From Lucinisca nassula (Eukaryota > Mollusca > Bivalvia > Lucinida > Lucinidae), in assembly GCA_963580285.1 (NCBI GenBank), contig OY757020.1:102861497-102925496 (forward strand): 64,000 nt of DNA. Direction: 5' to 3'. Below are positions 23,401 through 35,400 of the stretch, in pieces. The notes below the pieces were generated by a model, which searched no databases, was not told the origin of the DNA, and worked only from the letters and a program-made list of their open reading frames with translations. A program made the position numbers and the translations under genes. Each line of letters begins with the position of its first letter. Position 1 is the first letter of the stretch.

Positions 23401-26400
23401 AACAGTTGGGCCGAGTTGTGCCACACACCTCTTCAGTTGTCTTGAGCAGACCGGTCTTGATGCTGTTCCATATATCCTCACTGGTAGCATCAGCTACACC
23501 TGCTGAGGCACTCACATGATGGCTGAAAACCTCCTGGAAATGAATTCTTGTCTGAGATTCTTTCAGCTTCCAAACTTTTAGTCTGCGGATGAACTTGCGC
23601 TTGGGTTTAGGTGGCACATCAATCCTCATGTTGCATTCAAGAAGCTGATGTTGCAGGGCTACTTCCTCGCCAGAGATCACTTTCACATCTGTGACAAGTT
23701 TGCGCATTGTCCTGCGGAAAAGGATGAAATCTATCTGCGTCGCTGCGCTTCCTGACTTGTACGTGATAAGATGACTGTCACGTTTCTTAAAAACATGTGT
23801 TTCCAAGAAGCAGGTCAAATGCCAGGGCATACTCTAGAATCCTCTCACCCTCAACATCTGGTTCAGGTCTACCATACCCGATCCCACTATGCACTTCCTT
23901 GTATCCCGTGCCTGCACGGCCTACCTGGCCATTCCAATCTCGGCATGGGATCAGGAGTTCGGATCTATTAATTGATTATCCGATTAATTGTGTCAGCCTC
24001 ACTCTCAAGTAGATTGTGAACGACACGACACCTCAACCACTTTATAACACCATGTTTTATCTGATAAAATATTCAGATATTGAAAAATGACCTAAATAAT
24101 CTGTACCCCGGTATATTTTTAGGATCCGTCTTTAAAACTGTGGTAACTATATTTAAAAAACCCATGTTATAATGAACAGTGTTATATACAGTTATTTCAT
24201 GGCAGCTTGGAGTATACTCTAAACTATTGCCCGGAGGTGCTGTGGACAACCTGATGCACTATTGCCGGAGGCAGGCCTCGGGCAGTACAATGAAACTTCG
24301 ATGGCTCGAACAACGATGGCTCGTTTACTATGGCTGAGTCGAACCACTTCTTTAGCCCCTAGGGAAATGCTCTACGTAACAAATAGTGGGGGACAATTTA
24401 GGAGAGCTTCGTCTTTCATATTACAAATGTATGCTGTGTGTACTCATTAGAATCGCCTCCATGAGTACACACAGCATACATTTTCATTATAGAACACCCA
24501 AAAGATGTCCAAAAGTATCTCATGCATCCTGGCAGTTACCCTCAGTGGCTCAAACTACCCCTGTCTCGAACAGATTGTCGAGGTCCTTTAGGTGTTCGAG
24601 CCATCGAAGTTCGACTGTAGTTCATCAGGTCGTCCACAGCACCTCGGGGCAATAGTTAACTATACTACAAACTGCCATGAAATAACTGTTTTATTACCCA
24701 ATCAGTCACTAAATTTTCTTTGTTCACTGAAGAAAACCCATCACATGACTGTTGACTGTGACAAAAGTCACATGAGCTGGGTTCTTGATTTTATTAAACA
24801 ATACCTGGATAAAAACCATTCCCAAAGACCAATAGAACTTTTAAATAATCAAAGATTTACCATGTTGCTTTGTATAAGAGATACTTGTAATAAGAAAGCG
24901 GTTTTGGTATATTTTTGTGCAACTGTCGTTGTAACCATGGTCCTATGTATAGTGGGAGTCCATTTCAAAATTTAGGGATACAGTGTTGAGTTGGTTTTAG
25001 AAATTGATTTAACAATGGCTGGTTTTGCAAACAGTGAAGGCCCAGATCAGACACCACATACTGCAGTGTCTGATCTGGGCTTACACTGTTTGCTAGTAAC
25101 TGTTTTTTTTCCTGTGGACACAAAACTGTTCAAATTTCGATGGGCCTCATTAAATTTTCATTTGAAACATCATTCAGTATATCCTAACATCCTGTCAGTC
25201 AACTGCCAGCCAGGAATAAACCCAAAACACAAAGTGGTGTGCATTTCATTGCAAACTCCCACACTGTCCAATCAAAATACATCTCAAATGTCAATCAAAC
25301 CTACATGTACAAATGGACAAGTGCTTGCCAAAATGAGACCAAATCAATGTATATTGCCTGATCCAGTTTTAGAATTCTTCAATGACATACACTTGTCAAA
25401 TTAACTTGATGCAAAGAGATTCATTGAAAGGTACTTCATAGGAGTTTGAACAGTGTTGTGTCAACAAGTGTTATTTGCCATATAAAGTGGGTTAAACACA
25501 TAGTTCAGTGATAAACAGTGTAGATCCTGATCAGAGGGCTCATTATGATCTTCCTCATCAGTATCTACACTGTTTGCATAGGAACACCATACAGTAGAAC
25601 TTCGATGGCTCGAACACCGATGGCTCGTTTACCATGGATGAGTCGAACACATTCTTGAGCCCCTAGCAAAATCTTCTACATAAGAAATAGTGGGGGATAA
25701 TTAAGGAGATTTTAGTCTTTTATCTTGCAAATGTATGCTGTGTGTACTCATTAGAATCGCCTCGATGAGGCGATTCTAATGAGTACACACAGCATACATT
25801 TTCATTATAGAACACCGAAAAGATGTCTAAAAGTATCTCGTTATGCCTCCTGACAGTAACCTTAGTGGCTCGAACTACCCCTGTCTCGAACAGATTTTCG
25901 AGAGCCCAAAGGTGTTCGAGCCATTGAAGTTCGACTGTAGTTCAGTGATAAACAGTGTAGATCCTGTTGAGAGGGGCTCATTATGATCTTCCTCATCAGG
26001 ATTTACACTGTTTGCATAGGAACATGATAGAAATGGTTAAGGTCTGGGGCAGGTTGTTCAAAACTAACAATGTCTTTAGTTAACAATTTGTTAAAGACTT
26101 TGATCATCTAGAATGGCATATGCACTAAAATTTTTGCTGAAAAAGTGTGAGTAGCTTTTGCATTTGCAAAAGCTACTCACATTTTTCCAGCAAAAATACC
26201 AGAGTACATGTATTAGATACTGGAAAAGTTAACAGTTTGACCACTAACGAGCTCGTTAAGCTAATGATGCTTTGAACAACAGGGCCCTGATCATTTTGGT
26301 CATGCCTGCTTTAACCCTTCTCTTGATGAATATTCATTTAAGCCACGCCCATTTCTGTCTATAAACCAATTAAATTACTAGATGTAATTTATTGCTACAA

Positions 26401-29400
26401 ATTCACAAACTAAATGCCAAACAGTGTAGATCCTGATCAGATGGCTTCTTCAGAAGCCATCTGATCTGGATCTACACTGTTTGCAAAGATAAGGGTTGTC
26501 GTGAACAGCAAGATAAGGGTTAAGCATGGTGTGATATAGGAGGCCAGTTTTCTGTCCATTTGCTTGTCTGTTTGTTTTCCATCAGTTTATTCGTTCATCA
26601 AGCTGTCTACATTTGTGACAACCATAGCTTTCACCCTAATGTGGGATGGTTGGGTGCGGCAAAGGTGTCGTTTATCTTGCGTCACAGGGGCGTCCAACTG
26701 AAATTGGCTTACAGTTGGAGAAGGCCTGCTGTCCTTGCAGCGGGTAAGGGTAATGGGGAATATTGTTGTTTCTCCTGTTTCAACACTTCTATTTATTTTC
26801 CTCTATCTTCCATGTCCCTCACTTTCGTCTCCTATACGGTCTCTTATATCTCTTTTCTCCCTTTCTCTGAGAGACGAAAGAAATGACCCGCAGGGGTTGA
26901 CGTGTTGTAAAACCCCAAACAGTCAATCAATCAAATTTATACAGGCACAACTGACATAACCTACCATGGACTTTTTTTTCAGATCCTGAATAAAAGACCC
27001 AATGATGGTTTTGCCCAAGTTCACCTCGGGTTTATTTATAAAGTTATTGACAACAACGCTAAGGAAGGTATCCCTCTCCTGCAGGCTGGGATAGATTCTA
27101 ATGAGCCGGGAACCGATAATGGGAAATTCTACTTTCATCTTGGTGACGGTTACCAGCGTCTTAATGAAACAGAAAAGGTATCATCTGTCTGAAGAATAAT
27201 GTATTCTTGCACACCAGATAAGGAAATCCATGGTGTTAGCTTGGATAGAATATAAGAATCTTATATGGGTGTGAGGGGTGGATGGAAAATCCGTCCCGAG
27301 GGACACTGTCGGGCATCACGAGGCTTGCCGAGTGATGCTGGACAGTGATCCCGAGGGACAGATTTTTCTGTCCACCCCACACACCCATATTGGATTCTTT
27401 TTCTTGCATACCTTCCATTTCTATTGCAAATTTTTAATTCTACTGTCACTTCGGTTACCGACGTCCACCATTTTGTGATGACACAACAGGAATGTTTAGT
27501 GGTGTTACGCATGACAACGCTGTGCATGAGGTTGTAATCAACCAGTGCACTTATCAAACACGTGATTATATTCGATTTAGGGTCGGAACACTAGGGTCAG
27601 AACATAAATTTCTATCCCAGGGTAAAATCATGGACTTCCTTGTGGGGGTGTGCAAGAAATTCTGTTCTAACCCTGGTTTTCTAACCCAAAATCGAATATT
27701 CTCGCGAGCTTGATAAATGCACTGGTTGAATACGACCTGACATGCGCTGTCATTTAGGTTGACGTCACAGCATGTTACTTGACGTCACTAAACATCACTG
27801 TTGTGTCATCACAATATGGCAGCTGTCGGCAACCGAAGTGACTGCAGTATTAATAATCTACTCTCAGAAATGAAAGGTATGCAAGAAAAAGAATCCTACA
27901 TGGGTGTGAGGGTTGGATAGAAAAATCTGTCCCTCGGGATCACTGTCCGGCTTCCCTCGGCAAGCCTCGTGATGCCGGACAGTGATCTCAAGGGACGGTT
28001 TTTTCTATCCATCCCTCGGGATCACTGTCCGGCATCACCCCTCACACCTATGTAAGATTCTTCTTTTCTAACACAGATTGCCTATATAGCCAATGAAAAG
28101 GAACTGTGATTTATTCTGCAACAAATCACAGGGAAGAAGAAGGTGACATAAAAACCCGTCATTTTATGATGTCACTCGTGGATTCTTTGATATTAGGCGG
28201 TGAAACATGATTTTTTCGCTTAGAAAGTGTTACTTTCACGCATAGAAAATGTTTTTTTCTCACATAGAAAATGTTACAAAAGGACTTATCATTGTCGTGC
28301 TGAATATCTCAATATGCCACACCCACTACAGATTATCAACCAATTAGATAATTTGATGCAAATTATTGCAACAATTCACAATCTGAATGACACATCTGAT
28401 CTGGATCTATTTTGTTTGAAAGACAAGGCATTTTCGGACTCAGCAAGACAAGGGTTAAATGCATGTGTTTGGAGTGATTTCTTAAAAAAAACGGTGAAAG
28501 ATTGGGAGAATTTTAAGGCCACAGAATTATTTGCGATTTTCAGTGTGTTAGAAACAAAATAAATCAGCGATAGTGTGAATTTTTCAGTAATAAATCACAG
28601 TTTGTTGGTCTGTCATAAGTAGACAAATCATTTATGCTAAGCGCTCGTGATTTGATCTTCTTTACAACTGACCTCTAAAACTGTATTTCACAAAAAGTCA
28701 CTGCTAAAGCTGGTCCATTTCTTAATTTAAAACCTGCTTTGTCAATATTTTGGACAAATGAAATGCCTTGGACAAAATAAAATTTTGCAATTTTCACAGG
28801 CCCGGGTGAACAGCAGTGGTTCAGGCCAGACTTGAGATAGTACTGCTCGAAACATTACGAAAACACGCCTATGCAAATGAATTGAAAATTGTACTACCAA
28901 AGAAAGAGAAAACTACTGATATTTTTCATATTTCTGCTCAAAACATAGATTGTGGGTACTAGTTAGAACTGCTTCGTCGAGTCAGTTCTAACGAGTACCC
29001 ACAATATATGTTTTTGAGCTGAAATGAGAAAAAATAAGTCTACCCCTGTTTTACTACATGTCATGAAAGTGGGGTTTAAGGGGGTCAAAATTGTATAGGA
29101 GTTTTCGTGATGAGAATCTTTCCTGCTGCAGACATACAGAAGAGAGCTTCAGGTAGCCTCCGACAAGAAGTTATAGATCTAGCCCTATTAAGCAGAATGG
29201 ATACACTAGGCAGATGTTTCCGCCATTTTTCAAAGAAAGACAACTTTCGGGACTTCCTGTTCGCTTTTCTATAAACTCTGTCCCACAGAAAAAGGGGTCT
29301 GCTCTTATAGGAAAGAATTTGCTCCTTAGGAGCAAATTCTTTCCTTTAAGAGTTGACCCCTCTTGACATTTGAGACAAAAATACTTTGCAGGAGTTGCCT

Positions 29401-32400
29401 CCCATGACGGTGTATCCATTCCCCTTAACTCTTTCGGGGCCCTAGTCGTATAATTGCGACTGACTCGTACTTTTGTGACCTGGAGTACCAGTGTGATTCC
29501 ATCTTTTATATCAACAAACCAAGGGAAATAACTAGCTCAAATATGCTGTAAATCATTAGATAGGAGCTCATTTTGGTAGAAAACAAACTTTTACAAAAAA
29601 AAATGTTTTTGATTATTTTTTACGCGGCTGATGTTGTAGAAAAAATTCATTGGACTAAAAATTAATTTGGTGCTGGGGCTTATGTTCAGAAATAAATCTG
29701 GCGTACCATGCTGATCCGAAGTATTGGGACATACAGGCCTAAGCAAACAGTGCAGACCCAGATCAGACTGCTCCTGAACAGTGCATACCCAGATCAGACT
29801 GTTCCTTCAGAAGCAGTATGATCAGGGTCTACACTGTTTGCCATTCTGTCTGCACCTTTTGGACTTCCTTGGAACATGGTTCATGCATTTTGGATCATGA
29901 AACAAATTTGTTAAAATTTTAGGAGAATTACAAGAAGTCCTCAAGGTGTCTGAATCTTTGGGATTTTTATGGCAAATAGCTGCACACAGCATTTGAAGAG
30001 CTTTGTTTGTTTGAACGTTTGTTTGACGTTTTACGTCCCCATCAACACTGTATAGGTCATTTTGGAGACGTTGCTTCCAATTTTGTGGGACTTTTACCTG
30101 ACATTGAGATGAAATGTCTTCTCAAGCCCTGTCGCCCAATGAAACCAATAGGGTATATAAGCATTGATGGTCCGACTTTCACCGCTTTGCCTGGGCAGGC
30201 TTAGATGCTCTAAGCGGCTTACCAGTTTTGATTTCAGCTCTGTATGGAAGCACCATGCTGCCCATTTATTTCTTCAAGCCCCAATGGTGGGGGGGGGGGG
30301 GGGTGGGGGTGGAGGAGGGGGTGGAGATTTTGAAGAGCTTGAATCAGAGAAAACTTAGGACACAATACCCATGGCTCGACCTAAGCTTGTGATATGAAAA
30401 AAAGAAGTGTACAGTACAACCTATACTAATGGTTACCTCTGTTTAACAGCTGCCAGTGTGAAGCATCAAGGCGATTCTAATGAGCACACACACCATACAT
30501 TTGCAAGATAAAAGACGAAAATCTCCTTAATTATCCCCCACTATTATTTAGAGGATTTCCCTAGGGGCTCAAGAATGGGTTCGGCTTAGCCCGGGTAAAC
30601 AACCCATCAGTGTTTCGAGCCATCGAAGTTCTACTGTACCTGTATTTTACACAACATCAAAAAGATATACACCCCAACCTCTTTATTACACTATTAATGG
30701 GATCCAAAGCAGAAACCCATTTAGTTAAACAACTTTGTTATAGGCACACAAAAATGTATAGATTATATAGAAAAATAACCATTTTATGGTCATTTTTCTG
30801 TATAATCTGTACATTTTTGGGATATTTTTGGATCCAGATTGAAACCGTGTTATATCCAAAACCATTTATTTATAAGGAACAGTGTTATAACTTGATTGTG
30901 CTGTATTTAAATCACTCCTACCTGGCTGTTTGAATAACCTTTATTGGCTCAAACTACCCTTGTCTTTAATAAATTTTCATGGTCCCAAAGGTGTTTGAGT
31001 CATTGAAGTTTGATTGTAATATATTTCAGGCAATTAAGGTATTCAAGCTTGGAGCTGAAAGAGGTTTGTTTCTGAATGAACACCAGAGGTCTCTGTATAA
31101 TGTTGATACACTGACTGGTAGGCCTTGGTGGAAGGCTGAACAAACGCCATATCAGTCACATCTAAAGGTTGGTATACTATTTTATCATATAACGTTGCTG
31201 TTACAGTCAACCCTCTTTATACTGACATTCGTTATAATGGCAAAACTCAATATATAGTAAATACATGGTTAGTGTCTTTAATAATAAGATAAAATCGGTG
31301 AGCCTTAGACAGTTTTATAGGGGCGAGCTTTAGCGAGCCCCTATAAAATTGTCGCGGTGAACCGATTTTATTTTATTATTAAATACACTAATCATGTATT
31401 TAGTTTATACCGCAATTCAAAACAATCAAGGGATTTTGCAATAAGTAAGCAAATGTAAGCAAAAAAGACAGCAGACAGTTTGGCATGTTAAACGACATTC
31501 AGTGCCATGGCGCGCACACGTATAACATGATGTCAACGAGTGCAAGGTTTCTGACGTCACCGCGCCACAAAGATGTAGAAAACAACATGGACGCTTGAAT
31601 AAAAGTTTCTCAGCGCTTTACATTCTGTGTGAAAATCTGCAAATAAATAATTTATTTTAGCTTTAGAAATTATTTTCGAGGTTGAGACGCAACTGCAGTA
31701 GCAGTGCGCAGTTATTCCAACGGGCCATTCAAACCAGGAAAGGCCGAGAAGGTAAGAATATAGATAAAATTTCTGAAAATCTGTTCAAATAAATATTGCA
31801 AAGATTTGAACTTGCAGTTTCGTTGTTTTATCATTTATAAAAGGTTGCATGTTATTGTTTACACTTGTAAATTAGTGACCTGAAATGTAAGTCCGGTCTA
31901 TAAACCGTCACTAGACGTATTATAGGTCAGTAGAAGGTATTAAAGGTCACTAGCGATTATAGCGTGCAGTTATTCGACCCCCTTTATTAGCTTACTAGAA
32001 TGCCTGATTGCGGTATAAAATGACAATTTCAATGGAATGGGTTTTTAGCTCAAGGCTTAGTCTCGATCCTGAGCAACGTTGGCTTTCCTCGGGTTGGAAA
32101 TGTCCAAATCCAAACCATAGTCATGAATGATTCTTCCAGTCTAATACAACACAAAACAAATGTTATAGATATTTGTTTCTTGTAACATTTGTTTCTTGGA
32201 ATTATGATGTTGACTGGACCTTTTATAACCTATCATACTCCTAACTGGGATTCTTTATAACGGCAAATTCATTATAACTAGGGAACAAAATTTTAATACA
32301 GTCGTTTTAACCCGGGTCCTCAGTATTTAGTAGATACCATCATGACTACCATAGATGTATCTGGGATCCCTAGGGAGTGGTTCTTCAAGAAGAAATAGAA

Positions 32401-35400
32401 AAACATCACAATAGAGCTGCTAGATTCATTACCTAGCAAATACTGCTTTGAAACTGGAAGTATGACTGGAATACTAGAAAAATTAAGATTGGAATCTCTC
32501 AAGAAAAAGAGAAGAAACAATAGGCTTACGGTCTAAAAGGGTGTGGCCAGCAATTCAACAGATGACCTTATTCCCCAGTTAAGCGATGTAGAAATCGTCA
32601 TTCATTGGCATTTCAGACCCCTGCTGCAAGAACTGACATTTACAAAGGATCCTTCTTCACTCTCACCATTACAGATTTTGATGCCCATCCCAATTTGACT
32701 TTTCCTCAGCTGAAGGTGCTTTGGTTGGTTGATTTGAGGTTTAACGTCCCTGTCAACACTGTATAGGTCATTTTGGAGACGTTGCTTCCAATTTTGTGGG
32801 ACTTTTACCCGACGTCGAGATGAAATGACATCTCAAGCCCTGTCGCCCAAAGAAATCAATAGGGTTTATAAGCATGGACGGTCCGAGTCACACTGCTTTG
32901 CCTGGGCAGGCTTGGATGCTCCAAGCTGTTTACCAGTACTCTTGTGTGGTAGGTTTCAGCTATGCGTGGAAGCATCAGGCAGCCCATCTATTTCTTCAAG
33001 CCCTAATGGGCGGGGGCCATCAGCTGAAGGTGCAGAGGATAGTGTGGCTAAGTTTACCTTTTTGGTGAAAGCTAGGGACTAACTATCAGTATTTCAGATC
33101 CTGGTGAATGAATATCATATGACGTGTCACCTGTGACAATTCTGATTCAGTTCTGGGGCCAGTTGTTCAAAACCAAGGACATTGTTAGTTATCAAAATGT
33201 TAAAAAACTTTGATCATGTAAAATGGCAAATTTACTATTATTTTTGCTGAAAAAATGCCAGAACTTTAGATTTTGAACTTGCTAGAACAGTTAAAGATCT
33301 GACCACTAATGAGCTTGTTAAGCTAACGATGCTTTGAACAACTGGACCTTGATGTCTATGGCTACAGATAAGGAGAGGTTATCAAGATAACAAAAGGGAG
33401 AATTCTCCTTATTTCTCTTCAGAGGCCTGTGTTTTGGGTACTTTTTAGAATAGCCTCAATGAGGCAATTCTAACAAGTACCCACAAAACAGGTGTAAATA
33501 AAGAAAAAGAAACATTTTTCTTTGTTTGTTAGTTGGTTTTGAGGTTCAACAACCCCATCAACAATCAACATTATTTATGTCATTTCGAAATGTTGCTTCC
33601 AATTTTGTTCGACTTTTACTCAACATTGAGATGAATTTACATCTCAACCCCTACCGCCCAAAGGAAGCACTATAGTTTAAAAGACAGTTCGAATCACACC
33701 ACTATTCCTGGGCAGGCTTAGACCTTCTAAGAAGTTTAGCAGCTCTCAAAAGTTTTATTACTCCAAGAAACAAATGCGAGGCGATACTAACAAATGTCCA
33801 CAGCATTTGTTTAGCTGAAACTTCATATATAATTAGACCATGATGTTGGGCAGCGCATATTGTTTCAAGGTGATGGTCCACCAAATAATAATAGAGTTAT
33901 GCCCCTTTGAAAAATTCTGTAAACATAGCTCCTACATTTTAGATCTGATGATGTTGTTACATCTGATGAAGCTAAACCTTACATATAGTTAGACTGTGAT
34001 GTGGAGCAGCGCATAATTTTTCAAGGTTACAGTCCACCACTTATTGCCAGAGTTATGCCTATATTATTTTGAGGTTATGGTCCACCAAATTTTGCCGACC
34101 ATGACAATTTGTTGGAGACAGGTAGTTTGAGCCTACAGGAGCAGTCTGATCTGGGTCCAAACTGTTTGCCTGTATGAAAACAATGTTTCTAAAAAATTCG
34201 CAAGAAGATTCAGTAGACAACATAAGCAGACGACGTTTTCAGATGTAGCTTTTCTCAGCATCTTAAGGGTTTATAATTATTCAGCTGCTAGAAAAGAACT
34301 GGAAGATCATCCGAGATGAAGGTCTTGCTCAACTTGACCATAGGACTGGTTCCTTCCTTCCTGAGGATGAAAATCTAAGTGATACAGGAGACTGGAAACA
34401 GTTTACACTCTACTCTAGAGGTAAGATAACAGCCAACACTGTACACCAGAGGTAAGATAGCGGTACTCCGGAGGTGAGTTAACAGATGACAATGTACTCC
34501 AGAGGTAAGATAGCGGTACTCCAGTGGTAAGATGACAGTATACACTACCGGTATGTTATGAGAGATAACTGATGACGCTGAACTGCAGAGGTAAGATGAC
34601 AATAAACCTTACACGTGTATGTGTTCTAGAGGTAAGATAGCAGTAGACACTGTACTCCAGAGGTAAGATAAAACTAGACACTGTACTGCAGAGGTAAGAT
34701 AACAGTTTATACTATACTACAGAGGTAGGACAGCAGTAGCCATTGTACACCAGAGGCTAAGATAACACTATACACTATACACTGTACTCTACAGATAATG
34801 CTCTAGTCATTTGTAAACAACCCCCCCCCCCTACGGGGGCGGGTGGGGGATAGCAGGGCTAATGTGCGGGCTAGTTACCCTCTGTGTTCCCCCGCAGTGC
34901 CAGGTTAATGCAAGGGTTTGATATTATGCAAACATACCCCAGTGGAATTAACTATTATAAACAGCGGGGCAATGACATTCAGGAGGTCCCCACAGTGCAG
35001 GGCTTCTAGCAGGGCTGTGAATAGTGAAAAGTCATTGTCCCCGCTATTCCCCGTAGGTGGGAGGGCAGTGGTTACAAATGACTGGTGCATAAGATACAAC
35101 AATAAATGTGTTGCTCCAGTTATATAACAATAGATTTTGTTCTGCAGAGGTAAGATAACAGTAGACACTCTTCTCTAGAGGTAAGTTAACAGAAGACTGT
35201 ACTCCAGACATAAGTGACACTAGTAGACATTATCCAAGAGGTAAGATCACACTTGGCACTGTACTCCGGAGGTAATTTGCCCCTGCCCATCTTTGCTTGG
35301 AGAAATATATTGGTCTGCATAGTGCTTCCATGCAGAGCTGAAACTGACCAAACTTGAGTACTGGTAAACCACTTAGCAGGACAAGTCTGCCCAGGTAAAG

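Larger units (their letters stand above)
21282..23965 (-). mobile_element. 5'-truncated, dead LINE retrotransposon with a PHD-like finger
   Basis: On the minus strand: the end of an endonuclease domain (RDWNG near 23950, then TQIDFILF near 23730), a linker, a reverse transcriptase with FVPGRGTTDAIF, KAFDRVPRKV, HQGSVLSPLLF and YADD (22296-22307), a C4HC3 cysteine cluster, then a C-terminal region with GPGRPKMTW. The 3' end carries a (TGA)n tail (21282-21297). Lesions: frameshifts near 23820, 22895, 22430 and 21928, and in-frame stops at 23084 and 22269. It is therefore inactive. Typical of animal non-LTR elements; the clade is unassigned. It lies in an ASPH intron in antisense. Confidence 0.92.

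Noticed and set aside
23771..24012. Plus-strand frames over the LINE
   Set aside because: Antisense shadows of the endonuclease remnant.
24592..25404. Two open frames of 127 and 137 codons
   Set aside because: They run through a MITE end, a palindrome arm and a hairpin cassette. No family resemblance.
28227..28562. 111-codon open frame
   Set aside because: No splice sites in phase with ASPH, no recognised motif, and exons D and E join directly without it.
29131..29170. Candidate ASPH exon after CTGCTGCAG
   Set aside because: The peptide does not fit ASPH, and exon D (...NETEK) to exon E (AIKVFKLG...) is already continuous in phase 0 and matches the human order.
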